DNA from: JABFWF01 sp035539135
GTDB taxonomy: Bacteria; Pseudomonadota; Gammaproteobacteria; Xanthomonadales; Xanthomonadaceae
Direction: 5' to 3'
Length of the DNA stretch: 64,000 bases
NCBI GenBank assembly: GCA_035539135.1
Contig: DATLJD010000011.1
Location: 1 to 64,000 of the forward strand
The notes below the pieces were generated by a model. The model was given only the letters and a program-made list of their open reading frames with translations. It was not told the DNA's origin and searched no databases. Each line of letters starts with the position of its first letter. Position 1 is the first letter of the stretch. This document shows, in pieces, positions 16,386 through 26,018 of this stretch. Both the position numbers and the translations under genes were made by a program.

Positions 16386-16979
16386 GTGATCGATCCGGAC
16401 GGGTATCGACCCAACGTCGGCATCGTGCTGATGCGCCCCGACGGGCAGGTGTTCTGGGCGCGCCGGGTGCGGCGCGACGGCTGGCAGTTCCCGCAGGGCG
16501 GGATGAACACCGACGAGACGCCGCTCGAGGCGATGTACCGCGAGCTGCAGGAGGAGACCGGGCTGCGGCCAGAGCACGTCGCCGTGCTCGGGGTGACCCC
16601 GGGCTGGCTGCGCTACCGGCTGCCGCAGCGGGCGATCCGCCGCCACGACAAGCTGGTATGCATCGGCCAGAAGCAGGTGTGGTTCCTGCTGCAGTTCACC
16701 GGCGAGGACAGCGACCTGCGCCTGGACCTCACCGACAAGCCCGAGTTCGACCATTGGCGCTGGGTCGACTTCTGGTACCCGCTCGACCACGTGGTGACCT
16801 TCAAGCGCGGCGTCTATGCCAGCGCGCTGCGCCACCTGGCGCCGTTCGCGCGGCAGATCGCCGGCCAGCAGGCGGTGCCGCACCCGGCGCCCGAGACCTG
16901 GGACCGGCCGGGCGCGCGGCCGCGCGGTCCGCGGCGGATGGGCGCGCGCGGCGGCGGGGCGATGCCACTCGCGGATTGA
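16386..16979 (+). CDS. rppH: RNA pyrophosphohydrolase RppH
   Basis: RppH removes pyrophosphate from 5' ends of mRNA and so triggers RNase E decay. The GTG at 16386 follows a clear GGAG (16374-16377) with eight bases between. It gives the family N-terminus (M/V)IDPDGYRPNVGIVL, so I prefer it to the longer frame starting at the tRNA end. The product has 197 aa. The Nudix box (GGMNTDETPLEAMYRELQEE) begins at about residue 38. The C-terminal tail is Arg/Gly-rich. Its stop codon overlaps the Fur box of the following bfd gene. Confidence 0.94.
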   Translation: MIDPDGYRPNVGIVLMRPDGQVFWARRVRRDGWQFPQGGMNTDETPLEAMYRELQEETGLRPEHVAVLGVTPGWLRYRLPQRAIRRHDKLVCIGQKQVWFLLQFTGEDSDLRLDLTDKPEFDHWRWVDFWYPLDHVVTFKRGVYASALRHLAPFARQIAGQQAVPHPAPETWDRPGARPRGPRRMGARGGGAMPLAD

Positions 16980-16996
16980 CAATCATTCTCATTCGC
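16978..16996. promoter_or_regulatory. Fur box upstream of bfd
   Basis: GACAATCATTCTCATTCGC matches the 19-bp Fur consensus (GATAATGATAATCATTATC) at 13 of 19 positions. Read on the other strand it contains GAATGAGAATGATTGTC, the usual pseudomonad/xanthomonad form. It starts in the rppH stop codon and lies 36 bases before the bfd GTG, in promoter position. A CACAAT that could serve as -10 follows at 17001-17006. Iron-repressed expression of bfd is expected. Confidence 0.75.
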
Positions 16997-17032
16997 GCGC
17001 ACAATCGCGGCGGGTATCAGGAGAGCCGCGCC

Positions 17033-17251
17033 GTGTACGTCTGCCTGTGCAATGGGGTCACCGACCACCAGATCCGCGAAGTCGCCGAAGCCGGCTGCCG
17101 GACCCTGGCGGAGCTGACCATGCGCACCGGCTGCGGCGCCACCTGCGGCAGCTGCCTGCCGATGGCGCAGGAGTTGCTCGACCAGGTCCACGCCGCGCGC
17201 GACGCCGCCCACGAGCTGCCGCTCCCGTTGCCGGTCCTGCACGCCGCCTGA
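17033..17251 (+). CDS. bfd: bacterioferritin-associated ferredoxin Bfd
   Basis: This small [2Fe-2S] protein delivers electrons to bacterioferritin so that stored iron can be released. The GTG start at 17033 follows AGGAG and gives a 72 aa product. Cluster ligands are Cys4 and Cys6 (VCLC) and Cys38 and Cys41 (CGSC), the BFD pattern. A Fur box sits in its promoter and the bacterioferritin gene follows about 100 bases downstream, which fits mobilisation of iron under starvation. The C-terminal 15 residues are a non-conserved Leu/Pro tail. Confidence 0.92.
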   Translation: MYVCLCNGVTDHQIREVAEAGCRTLAELTMRTGCGATCGSCLPMAQELLDQVHAARDAAHELPLPLPVLHAA

Positions 17252-17350
17252 GCCCGCGCGCCCGGCGCGGATGCACACGATTCGCGTTCCGCCACGGCCG
17301 CCGCGGCGGCGCTAGAGTGCGTTCTCCCTCCGTCGCAAGGAGCGCACGCC

Positions 17351-17821
17351 ATGCAGGGCGATCCCAAGGTCATCGAGTTCCTGAACAAGGCGCTCTACAA
17401 CGAGCTGACCGCGATCAACCAGTACTTCCTGCACGCCAAGATGCTGAAGAACTGGGGCCTGAAGGAACTGGCCGAGCACGAGTACAAGGAATCGATCGAC
17501 GAGATGAAGCACGCCGATCGCCTCGCCGAGCGCATCCTGTTCCTCGACGGCCTGCCCAACTTCCAGGCGCTCGGCAAGCTGCGCATCGGCGAATCGCCGC
17601 GCGAACTGCTCGAATGCGACCTGGCGCTGGAGCTGGAGGCGCTGCCGTTGCTGCGCGCGGCGATCGCGCACTGCGAAACGGTGGGCGACGCGGTCAGCCG
17701 CGAGCTGTTCACCGACATCCTCGAATCCGAGGAAGAACACATCGACTGGCTTGAGACCCAGCTGGCACTGATCGCGCGGATCGGCGAGCAGAACTACCTG
17801 CTGACCAAGATCGAGGATTGA
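17351..17821 (+). CDS. bfr: bacterioferritin
   Basis: The 156 aa protein forms the 24-subunit heme-containing iron store. Ferroxidase ligands Glu18, Glu51 and His54 and the heme-binding Met52 are all visible (NELTAINQYF; DEMKHADR). Later ligands are in LELEALPLLR and SEEEHIDWLE. The length is typical. A good AAGGAG precedes the ATG, and TAGAGT upstream may be the -10. The gene follows bfd, its electron donor. It converges with the histidine kinase gene with only 15 bases between the stops. Confidence 0.96.
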   Translation: MQGDPKVIEFLNKALYNELTAINQYFLHAKMLKNWGLKELAEHEYKESIDEMKHADRLAERILFLDGLPNFQALGKLRIGESPRELLECDLALELEALPLLRAAIAHCETVGDAVSRELFTDILESEEEHIDWLETQLALIARIGEQNYLLTKIED

Positions 17822-17836
17822 CCGCGGGCGCGGCGC

Positions 17837-20248
<2,412 letters not shown>

Positions 20249-22084
20249 TCAGAGCACCGCGTGCTGGAAGTCGAAATCCGGCGCGTCGGCGGCGGCCTGC
20301 ACCAGGTTGCCCTGGATCAGGTCGATGCCGCTCATCCACAACGTCGCCGCCCCCTGCGGATCCTCCACCTGCGGGCCGATCACCTGCAGGCCAAGCCGAT
20401 GCGCGCGGTCGATGATGCCACGCAGCTCGTCCCGCAGCGCGGCATCGGCGTGGGCGGTGGCGTAGCGGCCGGACAGGCGCAGGTAGCCGAGCGGCAGCTG
20501 CGGCAGCAACGCGTCGGCGTCGGCGTCCTGCACGTACTGGCTGAGGCAGAACTGCACCCCGGCCGGCATCAGCTGCTCGCTGAACTGGCGCAGCGTCACC
20601 GCGTGCACCAGCGCGTCCTCCAGCCGCAGGTCGATCACCAGCGAGGGTCCCGCGACCTCGTGCCGCGCCAGCATCTCCAGCAGCCAGGCGGCGTGCAGGT
20701 CGCGCGCCAGGGTGCGCGGCGACTGCGACACGAACAACCGCAGCGGCCGCCCTTCCTGCTGGCGCGCGCGCAGCAGCGCGATCGCCTCGGACAGCACCCA
20801 GCCATCGATCTCCGGCATCAGGCCGGCGGCCTCGGCGGCGGGCACCAGCTCACCGGCGTTGTGCATCGTGCCGCCCTCCGCGCGCAGGCGCAGCAGCACC
20901 TGGAACTGAGCCTCCTCGCCGCCGGCGACCGCGACCACCGGCTGGAACTGCAGCTCGAAGGCGCCTTCGCGCAACGCCGCGCGCAGTTCCTCGGCGAGCC
21001 GTGCCTGGGCGTCGCTGGCGACCGGCGCGACGTAGGCGGCGAGGCCGTTGTTCGCCTTGCGCGCCGCGCGCGCGGCCTGCTCGACCGCCTCCACGACCGC
21101 ACCCGCGTCGGCGAAGGAGTTGCCGGCGAACCCGCTGTGGCCGATCGCGATCCGCAGCCGCTGCGGCATCCCCGCGCAATCGAACGCGACCGCGCCGAGG
21201 TTGGCGCGCAGGCGCGCGGCGAACGCAGCCAGCGCCGCCGCGTCGCCATCGTCGACGCAGACCAGGAAGGCGTTGTCGTTGAGCCGGGCGCAGGGGCGCG
21301 GCGCGACCAGCTCGCTGGCGCGCTGGCCGACCTCCAGCATCAGCTGCTCGAACACGGCATAGCCGTAATGCTCCAGCAGCGCCGCCGCGCCCTGGATCTC
21401 GACGAACAGGGCGCCGCCGTCCGCGTCGCCAGCGACCGCGGCGGCGATCCGCTGCAGCACGTGGGCGCGGGTGTGCAGACCGGTGACCGGGTTGCGCGCC
21501 TCGGCGGCGAAACGCTGCCGCGCCTGCGCGCGCGCGCGGCGGATCCGGCTATTGACCGCGGCGACCAGGTGGCGCGGCCGGATCGGCTTGCTGAGGAAGT
21601 CGTCGGCGCCGAACTCCAGCGCCTCGTATGGGCGATCCGGATCGGGATCGCCGGTCAGGAACACGACCGGGACATGGCCGAAGGCGGGGTGGGCGCGGAT
21701 CGCGGCGGTGAGCTCGATGCCGCTGGTGCCGGGCAGGTGCAGGTCCATCAGCACCAGGTCGGGGGCGAAGGCCTCCAGCGCCGGCAGCAGGCCGGCGGCC
21801 TGGGCGAGGATCTGCACCTGCAAGCCGACCCCGGCCAGCACCTGCTCGGCGAACAGCGCCTGCGCCGGATCGTCCTCGACCACCAGCACCCGGCCGGGCG
21901 GTTCATCGCTCCCATCGTGCGCCTTGCCCTCGGCGGGCGCCGGCGCCGGCGTGGGCAAGCGCGGGGGCGGCGCATCGCCGGCCCAGCGGCGCCAGTAATG
22001 CGGTGGCGGGACCTCGGCGCGCAATTCCGTGGCCCGCGCGCCCGACAGCGCTGTGGCGGGCGGCAGCGTGGATGGAACGGACAT
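20249..22084 (-). CDS. REC-GGDEF-EAL response regulator with degenerate motifs
   Basis: The 611 aa protein starts at the ATG at 22084, which follows a good AGGAG. A longer start 14 codons upstream lacks one. A Pro/Ala-rich N-terminus is followed by an intact receiver domain (LVVEDDPAQA, phospho-Asp in LVLMDLHLPG). A GGDEF-like domain follows whose signature is reduced to LNDNAF. An EAL-like domain then has QVL in place of EAL and SQY in place of DDFG. Catalytic synthesis or hydrolysis of c-di-GMP is therefore unlikely. A binding or docking role, as in FimX-type proteins, is the better reading. It lies in an operon with the hybrid kinase. Confidence 0.88.
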   Translation of the reverse strand: MSVPSTLPPATALSGARATELRAEVPPPHYWRRWAGDAPPPRLPTPAPAPAEGKAHDGSDEPPGRVLVVEDDPAQALFAEQVLAGVGLQVQILAQAAGLLPALEAFAPDLVLMDLHLPGTSGIELTAAIRAHPAFGHVPVVFLTGDPDPDRPYEALEFGADDFLSKPIRPRHLVAAVNSRIRRARAQARQRFAAEARNPVTGLHTRAHVLQRIAAAVAGDADGGALFVEIQGAAALLEHYGYAVFEQLMLEVGQRASELVAPRPCARLNDNAFLVCVDDGDAAALAAFAARLRANLGAVAFDCAGMPQRLRIAIGHSGFAGNSFADAGAVVEAVEQAARAARKANNGLAAYVAPVASDAQARLAEELRAALREGAFELQFQPVVAVAGGEEAQFQVLLRLRAEGGTMHNAGELVPAAEAAGLMPEIDGWVLSEAIALLRARQQEGRPLRLFVSQSPRTLARDLHAAWLLEMLARHEVAGPSLVIDLRLEDALVHAVTLRQFSEQLMPAGVQFCLSQYVQDADADALLPQLPLGYLRLSGRYATAHADAALRDELRGIIDRAHRLGLQVIGPQVEDPQGAATLWMSGIDLIQGNLVQAAADAPDFDFQHAVL

Positions 22085-22215
22085 GGCACTCCTGAGCCGC
22101 AGCAAGGTGCGGACTCCCCCTGACAAGGGAATTTCACGGATTGTCGCGGTGCCAGCGGCCAGGCGCCTGTGTCTTCCGGCCCAGGCGGGGCAAGCACCGC
22201 AAAGGCCTCACGACG
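22085..22215. other. gap between the signalling operon and the DUF4126 gene
   Basis: This 131-base stretch holds the AGGAG ribosome site of the response-regulator gene next to 22084 and probably its promoter. I see no clear -35/-10 pair, terminator or small gene. Confidence 0.4.
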
Positions 22216-22797
22216 CTAGGCGGCGCGGCGCCGTGCCCGCCGCCGGAACAACGTGCGCCACAGCCACCACACCGCCAGCGCGATGGTAAGCCCGACCGCC
22301 ACCACCAGCGACAGCGCCAGCCACGGGTGGGCGAACGCGAGGGCGAGGCCGCCGAGCACCAGCGCGTCCTCGCCGGCGGAGGCGGTCCAGTTGCTGACCG
22401 GCTCCGGCGAAGCGTTGATCAGCGCGCGCGGCCCGGCCTTCAGCGTGTGGCTCACCAGCGCCACGCCGGCGCCGGTCGCCAGCGCGCCGGCGGCGAGCTG
22501 GCCGTCGGGCGACATCGCCGAGGCGGCGAGGAATGCGCCCGCGGGCACCCGCAACAGGGTGTGCAGCAGGTCCCACAGCGAATCCACCCCGGGGATCTTG
22601 TCGGCGAAGAACTCGACCAGCGCAAGCGCGCCGGACACGCCGAGCACCCACGGCGATTCGGTCGCCTCGAGCGCGGGCGGCAGGTCGACCCAGCCGAGCA
22701 CGCCGGCCAGGCCGACCCCGAACACGGTCAGGTAGACCCGCACGCCCGCCAGCCAGGCGAGCACCACGCCGAGGGCGAAAAGCTGGGGAGCGGACAT
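22216..22797 (-). CDS. DUF4126 membrane protein
   Basis: The 193 aa protein has five or six hydrophobic helices and ends in a basic tail RRRARRRAA. It matches the DUF4126 pattern (GVVLAWLAGVRVYLTVF near the start, then LVEFFADKIPGVDSLWD). The family is of unknown function and usually found as a single gene. I chose the ATG at 22797 (MSAPQLFAL) because it places the first helix at the N-terminus. A TACCCT 29 bases upstream (22826-22831, minus strand) may be its -10. It is divergent from the next gene. Confidence 0.8.
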   Translation of the reverse strand: MSAPQLFALGVVLAWLAGVRVYLTVFGVGLAGVLGWVDLPPALEATESPWVLGVSGALALVEFFADKIPGVDSLWDLLHTLLRVPAGAFLAASAMSPDGQLAAGALATGAGVALVSHTLKAGPRALINASPEPVSNWTASAGEDALVLGGLALAFAHPWLALSLVVAVGLTIALAVWWLWRTLFRRRARRRAA

Positions 22798-22980
22798 GCG
22801 GCCATCCGGGTGGGGCGATGCGGCGAGGGTAGCGCGAAGCGGCCGCGGCCCGGCGCATGCGAACGCGTGGCGCTGGCAGGCAAGCCCTCCGGCGACCCGC
22901 TCACCCTGCGGCCGTTCATCCGCCCGCAAGCTTAGTGCCGCCCGGCACACGCCCGGTCGCGCACCGGCCGCGTGCGCGCC

Positions 22981-23009
22981 TTGACGCCCCGGCGGCGCCC
23001 TCGCTAAAT
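22981..23009 (+). promoter_or_regulatory. promoter placing the start point on the ATG
   Basis: TTGACG (22981-22986), exactly 17 bases, then CTAAAT (23004-23009) form a sigma-70 promoter. Six bases (GCCGGG) separate the -10 from the ATG at 23016, so the predicted start point is the A of the ATG. There is no Shine-Dalgarno sequence. This is the clearest leaderless arrangement in the window. Confidence 0.65.
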
Positions 23010-23015
23010 GCCGGG

Positions 23016-23741
23016 ATGGCCCCTTCCAGCGCCAGCGAGCGAACCTCGGACGCGAAGGTCCCGGCCCGTGGCCACGCGTTGGCGTGGACCACGATCGCCC
23101 TGTTCGTGCTGGCGCTCGCCTTCGGCACCTGGGGCGTGTGGAAGGTGATCGCGCCGGCGCCGGACGGCGCCGCCGCGCGCCTGCGCGCGCAGCAGGCGCG
23201 CATCGCCGAACTGGAACAGCAGGCGGTCAGCCTGCAGCGCTCCGACCAGATCAGCCGCGACGCCAACCGCGACCTGCAGCGCACCCTCGCCGAGCGCGAC
23301 GAGGAGATCGCCAGCCTGCGCGCCGACATCGCCTTCTACGAGCGCTTCGTCGGCGCCACCGCGCAGCGCCACGCGCTGGGCGTGCACGCGCTGCAGCTGC
23401 GCAACGAGGGCGGCACCGCCTGGCACTTCACCGCGACCCTGACCCAGAACGCCAGCCGCGACGCGATCAACCGCGGCACGCTGGTGCTTTCGGTCGAGGG
23501 CAGCCAGGGCGGGCGCATGCGCGAGCTCGACTGGGCCGCGCTGCGCCAGCAGGCCGATCCGCCGGGCGTCGCGTATTCGTTCAAGTACTTCCAGCAGGTC
23601 GAAGGCGACATCGTGCTGCCAACGGGCCTGCAGCCGATCCGCGTCACCGCGCGCCTGCGGCCGCAGCGCGGGCAGCCGGTCGAGCAGTCCTTCACCTGGG
23701 CCGAGGCGACCGCCCCGCCGGCCGTCGACGGCCGTCGCTGA
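23016..23741 (+). CDS. membrane-anchored coiled-coil protein (DUF6776-like)
   Basis: The 241 aa protein has a single N-terminal membrane helix (about residues 22-42). A coiled coil follows at about residues 55-110 (AQQARIAELEQQAVSLQR, then RDLQRTLAERDEEIASLRADI). A beta-rich periplasmic domain fills the C-terminus. The architecture fits the DUF6776 group found in Xanthomonadaceae, whose function is unknown. It precedes erpA by 75 bases, but erpA has its own promoter. Confidence 0.75.
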   Translation: MAPSSASERTSDAKVPARGHALAWTTIALFVLALAFGTWGVWKVIAPAPDGAAARLRAQQARIAELEQQAVSLQRSDQISRDANRDLQRTLAERDEEIASLRADIAFYERFVGATAQRHALGVHALQLRNEGGTAWHFTATLTQNASRDAINRGTLVLSVEGSQGGRMRELDWAALRQQADPPGVAYSFKYFQQVEGDIVLPTGLQPIRVTARLRPQRGQPVEQSFTWAEATAPPAVDGRR

Positions 23742-23781
23742 ACCGGGCGCCGCCGCAGCCCGCAGCGTTGCGCGCGCACGG

Positions 23782-23810
23782 TTGAATCGCCGCTGCCGGC
23801 GCCCCATCCT
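23782..23810 (+). promoter_or_regulatory. promoter of erpA, leaderless layout
   Basis: TTGAAT (23782-23787), 17 bases, CATCCT (23805-23810), six bases, then the erpA ATG. The -35 is good and the -10 weak. As in the preceding gene, the predicted start point falls on the ATG and there is no Shine-Dalgarno sequence. Confidence 0.5.
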
Positions 23811-23816
23811 GTCCGC

Positions 23817-24200
23817 ATGGACAGCACGCCCGTCGACAGCACGCCCGTCGCGCCCGACTACCAGTCGCTGCAGCGCCCGCTCGACTTCACAGCCTCCGCC
23901 GCGCACAAGGTGCGCGAGCTGATCGCGGAGGAAGGCAATCCCGCGCTCAAGCTGCGCGTGTACATCCAGGGCGGGGGCTGCTCGGGTTTCCAGTACGGCT
24001 TCGAGTTCGACGAGCAGCAGGGCGAGGACGACCTCGCGATCCAGACCGAGGGCGTGACCCTGCTGGTCGATCCGCTCAGCCTGCAGTACCTGATGGGCGC
24101 CGAGGTGGACTACAGCGAAAGCCTGCACGGCGCCCAGTTCGTGATCCGCAATCCGAACGCGAAGAGCACCTGCGGCTGCGGCAGCAGCTTCACGGTCTGA
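23817..24200 (+). CDS. erpA: iron-sulfur cluster insertion protein ErpA
   Basis: ErpA is an A-type carrier that delivers [Fe-S] clusters to apo-enzymes. The 127 aa protein has the three conserved cysteines Cys55 (GGGCSGF), Cys119 and Cys121 (STCGCGSSF). Its N-terminus contains a tandem DSTPV-DSTPV encoded by a 15-bp direct repeat, which may be a recent slippage duplication outside the conserved fold. The gene stands alone. Confidence 0.95.
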   Translation: MDSTPVDSTPVAPDYQSLQRPLDFTASAAHKVRELIAEEGNPALKLRVYIQGGGCSGFQYGFEFDEQQGEDDLAIQTEGVTLLVDPLSLQYLMGAEVDYSESLHGAQFVIRNPNAKSTCGCGSSFTV

Positions 24201-24272
24201 CGCCGGCGCCAAAGGCGCGCTTGGCGCCCGGTGTCCGTCCCGAGCACAATGACGCGCCCGGACGGAGCGCCG

Positions 24273-25214
24273 ATGCCAGCCCCCTTCGCCTTCCTCGATG
24301 GCGCGCTCGACCGCGCCGACCAGCTGCGCGACGACACCGATGCGCTCGCCGCGCTGTGGCCGGCGGCGCGCGTGGTGCTGCTGGACGACGACGGCCGCGC
24401 GCTTGCCGATGTGGCGCGCGCCCTGCACGCACCGACCGGAGCCGACCTCGGCGGCGGACCGGGCACCGCGATCTTCCTCGGCCTGCGCGACGGCCAGGCC
24501 TGGTTCGCCCAACGCGCCGCGACGGTCGCCGAGCAGGCGCCGGAGCGAGTCGACCTGCGCAGCGCGGCGGCGCAGTGGCCGGCCTTCGACGCCACCGTGT
24601 TCGCGCAGGCGCGCGCGGTCCTGCACTGGCACGCGCGGCATCGCCATTGCGGCGTGTGCGGCGGCGAGATGGCGTACGTGCGCGCGGGCTGGCTCGGCCG
24701 CTGCCGTGCGTGCGACACGGAACACTACCCGCGCACCGACCAGGCGATCATCGCCGCGGTCACCGACGGCGAGCGCCTGCTGCTCGGCCGCCAGAAGAGC
24801 TGGGGCCGCAACCGCTGGTCGGTGCTCGCCGGCTTCGTCGAGCCCGGCGAATCGCTGGAGCAGACCGTCGCCCGCGAGGTGCTGGAGGAAAGCGGGGTGC
24901 GCGTGCTGCGCAGCCGCTACCTCGCCTCGCAGCCGTGGCCGTTTCCCGGTTCGCTGATGCTGGGTTTCCTCGCCGAGGCGGCGCCGGACGCGCCGGTGGC
25001 CGGCGACGAGCTGGAGGACGTGCGCTGGTTCGATGCCGAGGAAGTGCGCGAAGGCCTGTCGCGCGCCTGGAGCGCCGACGACGACGCGCAGGGCGGCATC
25101 GTCCTGTCCGCGCCGCTGTCGATCGCGCGCTGGCTGATCGTGCAATGGCTGGCGCTGCGTGACGCGCCGGATGCCGCCGCCTGGGGCCCGGCCGCGGACG
25201 GCTTCCGCGCCTGA
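24273..25214 (+). CDS. nudC: NAD(+) diphosphatase / RNA decapping NudC
   Basis: NudC hydrolyses NADH and removes NAD caps from RNA. From the ATG at 24273, which has GGAG five bases upstream, the product is 313 aa; in-frame starts at 24231 and 24249 are weaker. A four-cysteine zinc ribbon (Cys126, Cys129, Cys144, Cys147) precedes the Nudix box GFVEPGESLEQTVAREVLEE at about residues 187-206. The NADH-type signature SQPWPFPGSLM follows. All catalytic Glu residues are present. The gene converges with a small DUF2752 gene, with a REP-like hairpin between them. Confidence 0.94.
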   Translation: MPAPFAFLDGALDRADQLRDDTDALAALWPAARVVLLDDDGRALADVARALHAPTGADLGGGPGTAIFLGLRDGQAWFAQRAATVAEQAPERVDLRSAAAQWPAFDATVFAQARAVLHWHARHRHCGVCGGEMAYVRAGWLGRCRACDTEHYPRTDQAIIAAVTDGERLLLGRQKSWGRNRWSVLAGFVEPGESLEQTVAREVLEESGVRVLRSRYLASQPWPFPGSLMLGFLAEAAPDAPVAGDELEDVRWFDAEEVREGLSRAWSADDDAQGGIVLSAPLSIARWLIVQWLALRDAPDAAAWGPAADGFRA

Positions 25215-25223
25215 CGTATCCGC

Positions 25224-25245
25224 GTAAAGCAGAGCTTGCTCCGCT
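25224..25245. repeat. degenerate GTAG-type REP hairpin
   Basis: GTAA followed by AGCAGAGC-TT-GCTCCGCT forms a hairpin with one mismatch between the convergent nudC and DUF2752 genes. It matches the elements at 45948 and 53346, with GTAG changed to GTAA. It can act as a bidirectional transcript end. Confidence 0.65.
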
Positions 25246-25257
25246 ATCCCCGCTCCT

Positions 25258-25689
25258 TCACCCCGGCGCCAGCCACGCGAACGGCGCCCAAGGCAGGTTG
25301 CGCAGCACCCAGTAGCCGCACAGCACCAGCAGCCACGCGCGCGGATTGCCGAGCGCGCGGAACAGCGCCGTCGTGCCGCGGGGCGCCCAGCCCGCCGCGT
25401 TCAGCGCCATCGCCGCCAGCAGCGGCAACGCGAGCGGCAGCAGCGGGTTCATCGCGAAGGCGAGCGCGAACTCGCCGTGCAGCAGCGCGTGCAGGCAGCG
25501 GGTGCTGCCGCAACCGGGGCAGTACAGCCCGGTCAGCGAGTACAGCGGGCAGGGCGGCAGGCCGTTGCCGGCGGCGAACGGATCCACCCGCGCCAGCACC
25601 AGGGCGGTCGCGCCCGCCCCCGCCGCGAGCGCCGCCGAGGGCAGCGCCCGTCGCCAGCGCGCGCTGCGCGACTCAGTAGTTGCCGCCAC
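25258..25689 (-). CDS. DUF2752 membrane protein
   Basis: The 143 aa protein has three to four membrane helices and the family signature CPxCGSTR (YCPGCGSTRCLHALL, about residues 57-71). The function of DUF2752 is unknown. The GTG start lies inside the upstream CD225-type gene (17-base overlap), so the two genes are translationally linked. It ends beside the REP-like hairpin. Confidence 0.82.
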   Translation of the reverse strand: MAATTESRSARWRRALPSAALAAGAGATALVLARVDPFAAGNGLPPCPLYSLTGLYCPGCGSTRCLHALLHGEFALAFAMNPLLPLALPLLAAMALNAAGWAPRGTTALFRALGNPRAWLLVLCGYWVLRNLPWAPFAWLAPG

Positions 25690-25954
25690 CCAGCATCGCC
25701 CCGAGCACGCTCAGGCCGCCGAAGAACACGATCCACGCGACCACGAACACCGGCAGCGCGATCGCCGACCAGATCGCCCACATCTTCGCCTTGTGCGACA
25801 GCTCGCGCGCGGTGGCGATGTCGCCCGCGGCGCGGCGGCCGTCGACCTGCGCGGCGTACACGATCGACACGATGCCCAGCGGCAGGCAGCAGAACAGGGT
25901 GGACAGGATGGCCCACACGAGGTGGTTGGGCACGTACTCGGCGTTGGTGTTCAT
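25673..25954 (-). CDS. CD225/dispanin-family small membrane protein
   Basis: This 93 aa protein has two hydrophobic segments (about residues 12-34 and 58-85). The CD225-like core is LVWAILSTLFCCLPLGIVSIVYA, with a double-Cys motif before the conserved Pro, then AxQVDGRRAAGD. Bacterial dispanins are common beside DUF2752 genes; their role is not established. It overlaps the following DUF2752 gene. Confidence 0.83.
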   Translation of the reverse strand: MNTNAEYVPNHLVWAILSTLFCCLPLGIVSIVYAAQVDGRRAAGDIATARELSHKAKMWAIWSAIALPVFVVAWIVFFGGLSVLGAMLGGGNY

Positions 25955-26018
25955 GGTTCCCCAGCGATGCTTCCGGCGGCTGCCGGCCCCGCGGCCATCC
26001 TAGCAAGCGGGCGGCGGA

